A DNA stretch of 64,000 nt, from positions 29,799,525 to 29,863,524 of the forward strand of contig NC_089279.1 in the NCBI RefSeq assembly GCF_963678975.1, written 5' to 3'. Origin of the DNA: Dysidea avara (taxonomy: Eukaryota > Porifera > Demospongiae > Dictyoceratida > Dysideidae). Below, one piece after another: positions 51,232 to 63,856 of the stretch. Within the stretch, counting starts at the first letter, position 1. Every line of letters starts with the position of its first letter. The notes under the pieces are model-generated. The model was given only the letters and a program-made list of their open reading frames with translations. It ran no database searches and was not told where the DNA came from. Position numbers and translations under genes: made by a program.

Positions 51232-54200
51232 GCGTGCGTGTGTGTGTGTCCTGCAGGTTACTAGTTCTGCTCCAGGAGGATTTGCTTGCGCTGACTCCTA
51301 GAATGTGAGTAGCACACAGGTGCCCAGTGGTGGTTCACTGGGTAGGCATGACCAGGCTAACATGGCAGCTGAAGATTTTTCCTTGTGTGTGCATGTGTAT
51401 GTGTGTAGCAGAATTTTAGTGTGACACTAGAAGTTGTGAGAATTTTATCTGTAAAAAATTTGTATAATAATTAACTCTTATGAACTTTTGGTTTATAGTA
51501 CAGTGTATGTTACTGTCCACTTGAACACAGTACACCTTCTGTCAATTTTGGCACACTTTACAATAATCATGACACCCACACACAATCCCCACTGCTACAT
51601 ACACACTGGACATTACTGGTCCAACCTTGCATATTCCAGCAATGGCAGCTGAGGTATGTGGTGATAGTGTTACAGCTACTACTAGTTCATGTCTCTCATC
51701 TTCTCTCTCCTTCCAACTGGTCTGTATTGACAGGGAGTAATGAAGGAGTAGTCTAATTAATGCAACTCACATCAGCAAAGTTCACTCCTATAGCTTCTCC
51801 ATCCAGGGGGCGTGCCACTTTGCACTCCACTACCGGCCATAACATACGCCACATACCAGGTAATGGTTGAAATGGCTGGCCAGCTGGATCGATACACAAA
51901 CCATACCAACTGATTAAAAATACTATTTGTGACTAAAACTGCTGTAAAATTGTCTACAAAAAAATTATAGTATCAAGTCAGCTAGGGCACACACACACAC
52001 GCACGCACACACCACATACACACGCAGAGTTACATACCAAGCTGTAGAGAGCAGAACAACTGACTGGGGTGGTAGACTGGTGGCAGACGACTACAATTGA
52101 CCACCTCTACTGTCAATTGACCCACTGTGAGGTCACTGTCATGTACAAACAACTACAGTACAAACACAACACCATAGTAACAGATAGCACATTATGTTGC
52201 CATGTACACACCTCAACCCTTTGATCCTGGGGGGCTGGTTGTGTGAAGAATGGCTGAAATCTGAGAAGAAATGGCTTGTACATTAATACACAGTACATGG
52301 TAGTACACACCGTATCTTGTAATGAGGTAGGGTGTGCTTCTTCTTGACCCATTTGTGTATCTAATAGTAGTCACAGGTGACATACAGACATGTCACTATT
52401 AATCCCAACCTGGTTCTCTATAAAACTGGACAATTGGTTGAACTGTTTCCCATCCAAATGACACTCGACTTCTACCTGCAGCTCTGGTGTCTGTGTTGAC
52501 AAAAATAGCTCATGTGATCTCACATGCAATAGCTCACATGACTTATGTACACTATACAAGCCACAGGAGGTTGCAGGTCATCATACATCTTGAGATGTCA
52601 GCCCTGACACCTCAGTATCAACGGTATTCTGTTGTACTGTGTGCATCCCAGAACCCTTACAAATCTTCTTTCAGCTAGCCCAATACAATACTAGCTAAGT
52701 AACCAGTGCCATATTATCCTAACTTCCTGACAAATCCATAAAAGTATTTTCAATATCAATACCAGGCACCATGTTTGGTTGCACAATAACATATAGCATT
52801 ACATCAAAGGCAAAGGCTATTTGATAAGTATTCAACTTTGAGTTAAACCTAGACATCTACTGCTCCACCAGTAGAATACCACTGGACCAATCAATTCAGG
52901 TTGAAGTGTATTAGCCACAAAACTAAACTACTGTAGCACTGAGAAAAATGGAGTAGAAGCCACGGGGTGTACACATTCACGTTGCACCAATGGAGTATCA
53001 CATTGCCTTATCAACTACCTTGATGATATGAGTTGTGGCCAAGCTCCTCAGTTACTCACCTCATAGAAGGAGAAAGACCAACTGGTACAACCATCGCGTG
53101 TAAACCGTAGCCTTCCTTGTCCCTTGACATAACACACCTTCACTGACACAAATGCACATCTCCCCAAAACCTGTACATAACTCATGTCACCATGATTACC
53201 AGCCACAATAGGCTCACCAGATCAGCATCAATCCTCATTTGTGCTCCGCCCCTATAGTAATGTCATGGTAACTATGACACACCTTCAGGGTCAGCCATGG
53301 GGAGCCGGGACAAGTATTTGTGCATGTGTATAAGTGTTTGTTTGTACTTGTGGTTCACCTTAGAAATTTTTACAGTTTACAGTACGTATTTATTTAGAAA
53401 AGCAAATTGAGCTTGCTACATTTGAGGACAGAAGTGTTTTGTAAATATTAAAACAACAAAGAAGTTTTGTTCTTTGGTTACTCCCCAGTCAAGTGGTACG
53501 GTACCTCTAAAATCCAATGTACTAGTATCTTAGTAAACACTTGGGAATATTTACATGTCAGTTACAAATCACTCACTTGTACTCCACATCAAGGCTGATA
53601 TCCATAGTCTAAATGAAGATACATCAATAACCAGTGATAATGTTAGTGCTCACCTTAATCACACTGCTTCCTTGGTCATATTTGACATCAGTCAGTTTAA
53701 CACTATGGAATACTGGTAGTTGTTCCCCCAGGCTGTAGTCTCTCACCTGCAGCCACCACCATATGGTACTGCCCCATTATTCCATCTATCACTCACCAGT
53801 AGCTGCTCCACCAGTTTCCCTTGTGTCCTGGTCATCATGAAATCTTCAAACTCTTTCTGAACACGACGCATAACAAACCTACATCAGGATATAGTTTATC
53901 ATGTGTACTCAACACAGTAATAATACTACCATATTGTATTGGTAAATAGCTGTGGCTCTTATGCAGTATACATGTATACAGTGTAATAGCCACCCCCAGA
54001 TAGTAGTCACATCGCAACCCTGATGTATTGTCATAACAGCTGTGGTTTGTATCTGAATATGACGATGAGTGCTGACAGGGAACGTTTGATGATGAGGAGT
54101 TGTTTTTAAGTCTCCTCAAAATATCACTTTTAAGGAGCCAAGTATTGAAGGATGTTAAATAAGGTCAGCCACTATAAAATGAGTATACACACTGTGGGCT

Positions 54201-57200
54201 TACTGTCACACAAGTATTATTGAGTAGCTGCTCTCAGATAAAAGGCATCATCACGTGCTTTTGCTAACTGAAAAGTATAGCAGTGACAACTATTGAACAG
54301 TAAAATATGGTATATCATCTGGGTACATCACCTCTTAATATTCAGGTAGGTCCAGGTATGTTGTAAAGTTCTATGCCTTCTCATACCAATCCTACAAGAT
54401 TATCTCATGCCTCCTACAACTGGGACCTCAAAATCCCATAGTTTTGCAGTTCTATAGCTTAGCTATAGGATTATCTTACCTAGGACCCTGCAGAAGGTAC
54501 AACAGAATGTTATACAAGGTGTAGAACTGTAGCTGAATTAAGCTAATTACAAATCTGGACAATTATGTCACAGAATACGTTGATTATGTGACATAAAATG
54601 GACCATTTAATTAGAATAATTTGTTGCCAGTGTATGTTCTATTAGAGTAATCGAACAAACCAAACAAACGTCTTCACACGACTGAATGGGCTCCAACAAA
54701 TTCAATTCAGTACGTGTCTGCACCTGGGTGTTCGAAGATCCCAGTACAATACAGTGGTTTGTGTGAACCTTGCAAAATATTGTGCCAGTCAAATAGCACA
54801 TGCACTACCAGCTTTGAATGTCAAAAGTAGCTGCAAGTGATTTAGTAGTACCTGATGGTAATAGTTAAGCACAGGAATCACTTCTTCTCATAGCTGGGTG
54901 TCATTTCAGTGTGGTACAAAGTCTACAATTCACTACTGTATGAATACATGTGTCTAATTCGAATAATTTCCTTTCCCCAGTGTCATATTTTGTTGTAGTA
55001 TGCTTTGTGTTCTTCAATGTAGTTGTAGTTCATTTTGTGTTCTTTGTCATAATTTTGAAATTCTTAAAAGAATACTAGGCAAATTTGAAAGCATAATAGG
55101 CTCTGGCCTAAGGTGTCTACTCAGGCCTACCAGAAACCCATCCATCTTTGCCACCAGTATGAGGCACTCTCCCTTACTGTACCTGATGGCTCGCTGTGTA
55201 TGAGTGAAGTCAAATAGCAGAATTTTGATAATTTTTAGTCACCTGTAGACTCATATAGCATAGCTTCTGTATATCATAATTGCAAAAAAGTCTAATTTTT
55301 TTTGCAATGTTCACACAAAGCACTGTACTTTCTGTGAGGGGGGAGGCAGTGCCAGACTAGTGGGCATGCACGTGAAACCTATATGCGCATTATTGTTCTT
55401 ACATTTACCTCAAGATCTATTGCCATCCACTACTCATATCTACTGGTAGGTATTCAAACAGGATATGGTACAATATTTCATGTACTGTAGACACGGTTTC
55501 ACGTACCTCGTAATTCAAACTTTTGCAAATGTGCATACAATGCAATTCAAATTCCTAGGCACAAAAGTGGATAAGGCTATGCCTACATGCACTACGTATA
55601 ATATTCGAACACTATCATTATGTACAGTTGCAGCAGATGACATACATCTAAGAACAACAACACACATGTGCGAATGTTTGACATACGGAATGTACAAGAA
55701 TTTTGCAAACCCTTGTATCACATATAAAATTAAAAGAGGTATTCTCTATTCAACAGTTAGGCACAACTATATTTGATATAAAGCCATGCCCAAACTGTAT
55801 GATATTGATATTTTGATTTTGGCACATATAGAAAACAGTATGTATAAAATGCTTTGATCTATGGGAGACTATGAGGTCTCACTAAAATATCTGCTTGCAG
55901 GTTCTAAAACCTGGTAACAGAAAATACCTCGGGCAGCAAATCTCACTTTTGATCTTTGATTTGTTATGCTATCCCGAGCATATTACAGGCTAATAGTCTG
56001 CAGTAAGTCATCCAAGCCAACACGAGTTTAGCTACTCCATTCCTTTTATAAGCGATTTGGTTATGGAAAGAACTGTTTAATATTGTAGCTACGTCTGTCA
56101 GGATTAACAGAGAAGTCCAGTAATATCAGAGAAAGCTCTGTTTAATGTCCATCTGTTTTCTAGAGTGTTTTAAGCATGTTTCATCTTCAACTAAACTGTC
56201 TTTTCAGAATGGTTATTTAGCATCATTTGTAATGTGCTGTATGCGAAATTGACCCTGGTGTTGTTGCGCCATAAATATAACAACTTGTGACCACTTATAA
56301 TCGTAATCACTCAAGCCAACTGTTACAGTAATGCACCTGCTCTTCACACTGCTGTGATGCCATGACACGTGCACTTGGCAGTCCTTGATCAGTTTCCTTG
56401 TCAAGATAATTATCCTGAATAGAATACATCTTCATGAAGCAGCGATAGGTGTGAGCTTTGACCTCTCTTTATTTCTCAATGAAACATGTTCAGTCTTCCA
56501 CACTCATGTTAAGACCGCATGAAAATTTTAAAACGACATCAAACTCAATCTCACAATGACTCCACCTATATGTCTATATAAAATGCTCCCATTTTAAAAG
56601 TCAGTTAGAGATCACGCCCTTGGATCTTCGTGTTTTTAAATCTTTGCTTTCATCTTGGTTTTAAAATCCATGATGATCTTTGTGCTAGGTATCTAACATA
56701 TACAAAATATTGAAATATTACTTCAATATCTATTTTGTAATGCATTCACTTCATAATTCAACTATGTGGGAGGTATATATATACACTGTAGATCGTTGAT
56801 TGAAAGATCAATTTTTGCATTGGTTATCAGTATATCATGACCTTATTGTGCAATCATGATAAAAGGAAAGTCTACAATGAAGCTAAAATATAAACCTTTA
56901 TACCTGTTCCCTTACTCTGCTACATATAAATTTTTTTAATGTAAACACGTCAATGTCTTGCATTTTGTATTAACCTTAAAGTTGATCACATTATTGCAAT
57001 GTTAATATTTTATCAGTATGTTGCACATCATATAGTATGAACTGTACATATTCAGCTGAGATCCGAGAAAAAAAAATTGGATTTTTCTCAAGAGAAATAG
57101 CAACCAGATAATTAAGGCCACTCCAATATTTCCCATCCACCATCTGCATATGGTTACTGTTAGCTCTAAATATTCCATTATTTTGCATTCTTCCATTATT

Positions 57201-60200
57201 TTTCAGTTATTCTTTCATATCGTACAGGTTCAGTAAAAATGATCTTGTAAAGGAGTTAGCTCACGAGCCAACGTGCTATCAAGTCAGCACAAATCCATGC
57301 GTTCGTTAATTCTTGCAAATTAAAGGCTTGAGCGTGCTTTTATGCAGCTTTATATGGTTGTGCCAGACAAATAATGGCTTGAAAAACTGCCAATCTTAAT
57401 GAAAATTATTGCCTGCCCGCATGCAAATGTGCCTGGGTGCAGGACGGGAAACAGACAATTTATTTGGAGTGGCCTAAAGGTGTCAAGAATGGACATGTGT
57501 GTCTTACAAGTTTGGGAAAAGGATCATAAAAGACTATGAACGTTTCCATAGAAAATGTATATGGTAAAAAAAAATTGTGATTGGCCATAATCAGTGCTAT
57601 TCACTTTCACAGAATAACCAATTAATCGATCAAAGATTTCTAAAACTTCAATAATTGGTGATAAATATTAAATAAGCAATAATTGGCTCTCAATTATTTC
57701 ACTCAAATAAACACTAACATTTGAGTGCTGAACATATCAATCACTGTAATTCAATGACTGGGTCTTGGCATAATGCATATTGTTATGTATCAATAGTTAC
57801 CCAATAAGAATTTAATGTCAGTCACACAAGTACATGTGCTTCATTAAGAGGTATGTACTGTTATAAAACCATGCCTAAATAGTGGAATTTAATTGTACCA
57901 ATTAACTGATTATCGACAATTCTTGGTGACCAATAAACCTATAGGTGCACAGCTCTAATAACAATGCCTCAGAAATTTTGAATGATAAGATTTTGAAAAT
58001 ACTTTTAGCAGGTCAAAAGTACTACAAATGATCATTAGTCAAATTTCAAAAACTCCATCCATGAGTTATCGAGGACTCAGCTCAATGTGTACATATGCTA
58101 TATGTGACCGGATTTGGGGAAAAGGTACCTTTTCCACACATTTTACATACCAGCAAACAAAATGATATAACACTTGACTCCTTATATTGATTAACTTGTT
58201 CTTAGTATCAAAATGCAACCTGACACTGTAGCTACACTCAAAGAAAATTTCAGGCAATTAAGTTATGAAAGCTTCAAAGTTCAAAAAATAGGTCAAAATT
58301 TGTGTGTAAAAAAGGTACCTTTTGCAAATCTGGTCACACACACACACACACACACACACATACATTGTATAGTTATACAACGGCCACGAGTACTCTGCCT
58401 GATATAAACGCACTTGCCTTCGGGCTGTTATAAACGCATGAGCCTGAGGGCCGTTAGGCCTGAAGGCAAGTGCGTTTATACAGGCAGAGCACGAGTGCAC
58501 ATTGTACTAGATGAATTAAAAATTGGAAATTTTAAAATGGGAATAGGGATCGCTGAAAAAAGCCACAAAACAAGAAGGGATCGCTGGGGTGGTAATGTAA
58601 ACCACAAATCCCTATTTTGACTCTCTGTCATAGAGTTTTCGTATTTACATACTCTGTCATTTTGAAGTGAGAAGTGTGTGGTTTACATTACCACCAACAG
58701 AGAGTCAAAATAGGGATTTGTGGTTTACATTACCACCCAGCGATCCCTTCTTGTTTTGTGGCTTTTTTCAGCGATCCCTATTCCCATTTTAAAATTTCCA
58801 ATTTTTAATTCATCTAGTTTGTGTACTTTTTAATTAATCCAGTAATGGATTATGAGATTTCTTTTATTGATAAGAAAGACTGTTGTAAATAGTGTAATTT
58901 TGCATTCTGCATAGTAACACTGTCAACATTTCAGTACACACATGAAACTGATCAAATTACAATGTGCATACAGACTGAGAGTCTCCTAATATGAACTACA
59001 ATTTACATTACTGGTGCCTTTAATAGCTGTCAAATTCAGTGCAAGGATTGTAGTTATACACTTGACTGCATTATTAGAGTATTTAAGTGACTGCTCTATT
59101 AGAGTATTTAATCTGGATAACCTGCCCACGTACAATAATCACTGAGCGAAAAAAAACCACCTTGCAACAAAGTCATCAGCCCAGATTAAGCTTCCTGGCC
59201 TATACTGAGTTTAATAAAGACGGATTCTATTAGCCACAAGTAGCACACACCAAAAAACTTAACCCTGAGCGTGGTCTTGTATGGCTTCTCGAGCGTAATG
59301 GCGTTTTGGTCAGAAGAAATGGCCCGGTTTGGGCTGTTTCCATCCGAAAACGGAATCAAAAATAGGTCATGGACATGCACAATGATCCATTCAGCAAGCC
59401 TTGCTACTTTTTATCCCAGGATTCTCCTTGTAAACTTTGCTATGCCTGTGAAAGAATAATAATAATAATATTATGAATAATAATAATATGAACAGGCAAA
59501 TTTCAGTGTTGTCTGAAATACACATACTGTTTCCTTTTCACTTGATACTTACTAGTGGGCCTATACTCATTGCAAAGAACCACCAGAGGGTTGTTTTGAG
59601 TTGAAGGATGCTTTTCAAGGTGGTTTTTAGGTGTGTGTTCTATTAGGGTTTTTGCAAAAAACATGGGCGATCCCAATTATGAACCCACTATCGTGGTTCA
59701 TGATAACTGTTATGTACCACTCACCTAATAGGTGGGGAGAGTCTCGCAAGACAGCTGTAACACTTATAAAGGTCAGGTTTCTAACATCGATTGTGGGTAA
59801 CCAAGCCGGACGTTGCGATGACGTTCCCCCTGCAGTACTGCAGCCACCTGAGATATTGAAAGCTAGTACGCTATGGGTTATATCACTAACCTGCATTCGC
59901 TGTTCGACTCTCATCATGTAGTGCTCAGCATGCCAGCGTGTCATATAGACTAAGCACCAGACTAATTGCCATAGTGATTCTCTCGAGCGAAAAAAAAAGC
60001 AGCTAAATAGATGGTTTAAGTAAACAAAACCTAACTACTAAACGATACTAGTCTAATTCTTACTATTCACACTGGCTAAACTCGAATCTGGTGGCATGAC
60101 AAAACTGGTTACCACAATCGAACGTAAAGGTTAGTATTATTTAGAATATATTTGTTTTATTGAGTCATTGTCAAAGTGGACTACAATTTAATCTGGGCTA

Positions 60201-62610
60201 AGATGGCACCAGATTAGTAAGGTGTATAATTATGTTTATATATATGTAGACTAGAGTTGTGGCCACCCGCTTTGGCTATTTCGATCGCCATTGGCTGCTT
60301 GTCAACATTATACGTATTGGTGACATTATGGCCCACAATCGACCTTTACATGTCAGGCTATAAAAGAATTCGAGTGATCTGTGAAGTGTTTTTCCACCTA
60401 TTAGGTGAGGTGTCATAGTGGTCTTCGCCACCGGCACTTGTGCTCTTCGCCACTGGCACTTGTGCTATGCTGCATAAAACCGCAGCCAGTGCAATATCTG
60501 TATATTGCACTGTGGTCGGTGCATTATAACTTATAATGCACTCTTTGTGGTCTACAAAACCACAACCAGTGCGTTATTAGTTATAATGCACTCGCTGTGG
60601 TCTGCAGCAGTGCAATATACAAATTATGGCACTGGCGGTGCCTTTGAACTGCCCATGCAGAGTGGTAAATATATGTATATATATAATGTATGGGATATAC
60701 AGACTCACAATTCAGTTGTTCTCGCTCATATCAAAGCACTTTTTGATAAAAGTTCCAGTGCTTAAAGGGCTGTTTGGGTAGATGTAGCACATGCAACTGA
60801 AGTCAATAAGGAACATGGTGTACTACTGTAGGTGAAGGAGAACAGACTATAGTTGTTAGTACAATGGCAGATTAAGGTGTGTGAGTAGTCTCACGTGGCC
60901 AGACCACTTGTTTCTCTTTGTCATTGGGTAGGGAGAAAAAAGGGTCCGGTCCAGTTCGAATCCCACACTTGCCTTGACACTAGCTGGATAATTAGGTAAT
61001 GTTAACCAAAGAAACGTGATGTGTTTTCAAATAGTAGTCACTCACATCTATGAATCACAAGCACATATTTACAAACCAATCAATGTCTAAAGCTGCTTTG
61101 GCATCTACCAATGATTGAATCAGTTATAAGTGTTTTATTGATTCACAGGTAAGCAAAGTTTAACTTTTGGTTATTGTTGTAGTTTTATTACAGTGGAGTT
61201 TAAGCGTATGGGGTCATAAATAACTGCTACTTGTGACATAACCACCTGGCACATCAAGACGACCGTGGGATTCCAGACCAGACCCGTTTTTCTCCCTACC
61301 CAATGATAAAGAGAGAAAGTGTTCTGGCCATGTGAGACTAGTGTGTGATAGGGTTGGGAGGTATTTAGGTATTAGTAGTTAAAAAGGTATTTTTCAGATA
61401 CCGAAGCAGTTTTCTAAAAATACCGAATACCGAATTTTATGTAGTAATTAATTTTTGGTGGTTTAGTGGTGACCATACGTACATGAAGTCAAGCCTCAAA
61501 CAACCATAATTACGCTGTGGACAAGCACAGAGCTGTGAGTGCATGTTGAAGTATTCAAAATGGTTTTTACTTTTTGGGATACTTCAAAACTTACTTTGTG
61601 GCACAATATTATTGTTTTCATTTTTAAAAAATGTGGGTATAACTAGTATAAGCGCAAATCATAAGTTTAAAAGATATTTAGTGATACCGAGGTATTTTTC
61701 CTAATACCGTACCGTTCTTCAAAAATGCAATACTGCCCATCCCTAGTTTGTGAGTATTTCGCCATGCATCTTTGTACTAAATAGTGATTACTAAGCAAGG
61801 GTAAACTTCTCAATTATTTCTGGGAATGTGTGGGATGCTAAATGAATACAGTGCAGTATTAACAGATGTTACACAAATACAGATTAAAAGATCGAACTTC
61901 GAAATTGATCGACACTGTAGCAACTTGCATAGTCGCTGCATTTTAAAATATGTCAATGGCCATGGTTGACTTTCAACCATGGTCATTCACATTGTGCACT
62001 CTGGTATTCATCCATGGTTGAAGTCAAAGGGTAAGTATTGTTTGTAAAGTGTACATCATATTAATACAAATATAAATTTCACTAGAATAAACGAGATTAT
62101 AGGTGAAGTCAAGCAGCAAGGCTTGTTTTTTGAAACTGTGGGCAGAAATTGAAGTACAGAGTGCCATTATATTACCTGCCATTTAGTAACACTACCAGGT
62201 GTTAAGACAATGACAGGATGAATGTTTACAGTGCACTGACCTCTTTACAACGGCTGAGTCCCTCATTTCCTGGAACCAAAAGCTCAAGGCGATGTTGAGA
62301 AATTGGCAACTTTCCTCCGGTCCAGACCCCTTCTCTGCAATATGCTGTATCAGTTCTTCAACCACCTGTAATAATAATCGTACGTATTATATTCCGCTGT
62401 TTCCCCTTGGGGAAACCAAGAGCACATTAGATGAAAAAATTGATACACGACAATAGCACTAACCTGTGGAGGCTTGGTCTTTACTTCGGGAAGATTCTGA
62501 TGTTTGATAACTCGTTTCGACGCGAACCAAATATAAAAGATAGCGGCTTCAACAAGCAGAACAAAGAAGGCTCCGAGCCAAAAGGTCATCACAGCTATCG
62601 CAACAGCCAT
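46308..62610 (-). CDS. PDZD8: PDZD8 homologue (29 exons, 970 aa)
   Basis: Exons 5'-3': 62610-62464, 62365-62241, 53878-53797, 53746-53654, 53608-53577, 53251-53218, 53170-53060, 52490-52410, 52360-52311, 52260-52212, 52152-52038, 51883-51771, 51721-51626, 51134-51049, 50837-50575, 50158-49902, 49682-49572, 49517-49408, 49340-49204, 49145-49120, 49065-49022, 48235-48118, 48071-47977, 47492-47315, 47240-47202, 47152-47099, 47051-46998, 46572-46465, 46412-46308. Phases agree throughout. Domains: N-terminal membrane anchor (residues 5-33), SMP lipid-transfer domain (about 50-268; ESCQFLNIALSFWFQEMRDS, KKKHTLPHYKIRFQPFF), PDZ (about 300-405; TSAAIAGICKGDVLCSINHM), basic/disordered linker, C2-like domain (579-690; NPRWDEKFTFNV, GDVLLRL), C1 zinc finger (about 739-790; HDFKPTEIKHGPAYCVIC, CHLMCHKRC) and a C-terminal acidic coiled coil. 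This is exactly vertebrate PDZD8 order. PDZD8 tethers ER to mitochondria/endolysosomes and transfers lipid. Exon 26 and 27 are a tandem duplicate pair. Intron 2 is 8.4 kb. Confidence 0.93.
47262..47300. repeat. (GT)n tract, right breakpoint of the tandem duplication
   Basis: A short GTGTGT run in PDZD8 intron 24. Sequence on its left (exon 25 side) is duplicated at 38600-38690. Sequence on its right (exon 24) is present only once. It therefore marks the far edge of the duplicated unit. Confidence 0.8.
51160..51249. repeat. (GT)n microsatellite with attached repeat in PDZD8 intron 14
   Basis: About 90 bp of GT with TA and GC variants inside an intron between 51135 and 51625. It is followed directly by CCTGCAGGTTACTAGTTCTG and TGGTTCACTGGGTAGGCATG (to about 51350), the GT-linked dispersed repeat that also occurs near 40840. 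Confidence 0.9.
58100..58338. mobile_element. MITE of the TATGTGACC family
   Basis: The left end TATGTGACCGGATTTGGGGA is followed by AAAGGTACCTTTT. The inverse appears at the right as AAAAAGGTACCTTTTGCAAA, then TCTGGTCACA. The right tip runs into a (CA)n tract. It is related to the element at 41476-41732. Confidence 0.65.
58390..58491. repeat. Imperfect hairpin, ~33-bp arms
   Basis: TCTGCCTGATATAAACGCAC (with following TTGCCTTCGG) pairs with CTGAAGGCAAGTGCGTTTAT (with following ACAGGCAGA). The loop is about 35 bp and holds a smaller inverted pair around GCCTGAGGGCCGTTAGGC. It is probably a tiny MITE. Confidence 0.6.
58507..58817. mobile_element. 311-bp palindromic MITE with ~120-bp arms
   Basis: The left arm begins CTAGATGAATTAAAAATTGG and includes GGAATAGGGATCGCTGAAAA and GGTGGTAATGTAAACCACAA. 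The right arm is its almost exact inverse complement, ending at CATCTAG. The spacer of about 60 bp contains another small inverted pair (GACAGAGTATG...CATACTCTGTC type). A further copy of the left arm starts at 63857. Confidence 0.88.
60886..61340. mobile_element. MITE, ~100-bp TIRs, 8-bp target duplication
   Basis: TAGTCTCACGTGGCCAGACC and the complement ending GGCCATGTGAGACTA bound the element. The arms extend through TCATTGGGTAGGGAGAAAAA. The flanks are GTGTGTGA on the right (61341-61348) and GTGTGTGA plus one G on the left (about 60877-60885). The 8-bp duplication suggests hAT. Confidence 0.8.
61349..61745. mobile_element. hAT-type MITE inserted beside the previous one
   Basis: TAGGGTTGGGAGGTATTTAG at the left, and TACTGCCCATCCCTA at the right, inverted and imperfect. 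The interior repeats AATACCG/GATACCG words. The flanking 8-mers are GTGTGTGA (61341-61348) and GTTTGTGA (61746-61753), seven of eight matching. It shares its left target copy with the right target copy of the element at 60886. Confidence 0.78.
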
Positions 62611-63856
62611 CACTGTTTTTTTTAGAAGTTAGTTGGTACGCTTGTAACGAAACTGTTAGAATATGATGTGCGAGATGATGTGCTACAGGTGGGTGGTTGC
62701 CCAGCCGGGCCCGCGCTATTGACCGGCTGGTTATAATAGACTAGCTGCACATCTCTCCTTAACATACCATTTTAATATTGTGCCCTTTTCTATGATAAGT
62801 GATTACATCATAACTTATTTTCTAAGCAGTGTCTGCTGTATACTTGCAAATTCTGGTAGGGATGGTAGCTAAGAATCCCAGCAATGCCGGCATGTCTTAT
62901 AGTTATTAGAGCTGTGGACTTTTTTCTATTAAAGAATAGCTAGAAGAAACTGGCCCTATTAAATGCTGGCACACCCATCCACCACACTGTAACTCTAAGG
63001 TTTTGCTTGGGTTCTTGAGATTGCATTGGTTTGAAAAAATTGTCATGATACTGTGTGTCTGCAATGACTCATGTGAGCAACACATTTTATATGTGTCATG
63101 GTTTCAGACTGTAATCATAAGCACCCGAGGAAGATAGCAGGCTTTGTAAAGTGTATCCACGACCTGGGTAGACACTCGCCAATCAAGTTAGTAAATTTTG
63201 AGCATAGCTATAGCTGCCTATGCTGCACCTCATGGTCAGTCGTGCACATGGACCAGTGACTTTTTCAGCCCTTCAAAGTTGTTTCAGTATCCACTGAAGA
63301 ATGCCATATAGCTAGCATTGCTTGTCATGTCTGCTGGTTAGCTAGTGTAATCTTTAATTCAGCAAACATTAGATTAATATACGAAATTGCATTTAACTCA
63401 TTCATGATCAGGTTCACCAGGTAGTATGCGTACAGTGCTCTTACCACCAAAAATCAACATTTAAGGAACTCTGTTGATATTCATCTTAGATATAGAATTG
63501 TACTTTTTTAAACCTTATAGCTTAAAACAATTAAACACCATAAGCACAGTAATGTGTGTACAGTACATACAACATAAATGTTATTAATAGCAGCAGCATT
63601 GGAGACATTTCAACATGGAGTGCCATCCTGTGGCATGGCACTTGGTAAATATAGCTCATGCAGTGGAACACTACATAACAGCATGCTATGGTACTTACGT
63701 AGACAAATGATTTGATAACAAGCTAATTACTTTGTCAATTAATGTAAAGGGACTGTATGTCATGATTAATGCATGCAGATACATTCACAAATCATCAGAA
63801 AAAAGCTGAGTGGTTTATAATGTAAGTAACCAAGAAAAATGGCAAATTTAAATGTA
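62611..63856. other. PDZD8 upstream region, no gene recognised
   Basis: The first 150 bp are the presumed PDZD8 promoter and contain the only GC-rich patch here (GCCCAGCCGGGCCCGCGC, about 62698-62715). An open stretch at about 63108-63260 on the plus strand after a TTTCAG could be an isolated exon, but it has no recognisable domain. The remainder is AT-rich intergenic sequence. Confidence 0.45.

Larger units (their letters stand above)
53879..62240 (-). other. PDZD8 intron 2 (8.4 kb) with several MITEs
   Basis: Between exon 2 (ends VVKR) and exon 3 (FVMRRVQKEFEDFM) I found no additional exon. The phase (2) already fits across the gap. The intron carries MITEs at 58100-58338, 58507-58817, 60886-61340 and 61349-61745, a hairpin at 58390-58491, an unclassified repeat block at about 59140-60000, an array of GTGCAATA/TGCACT palindromes at 60420-60660, and copies of the recurrent CTATTAGAGTATTT motif (54636, 59075, 59093, 59636). 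Confidence 0.6.

Noticed and set aside
63106-63260. Possible plus-strand exon after TTTCAG
   Set aside because: Open for about 50 codons, but there is no recognisable domain, no clear donor, and no neighbouring exon in phase within the window.
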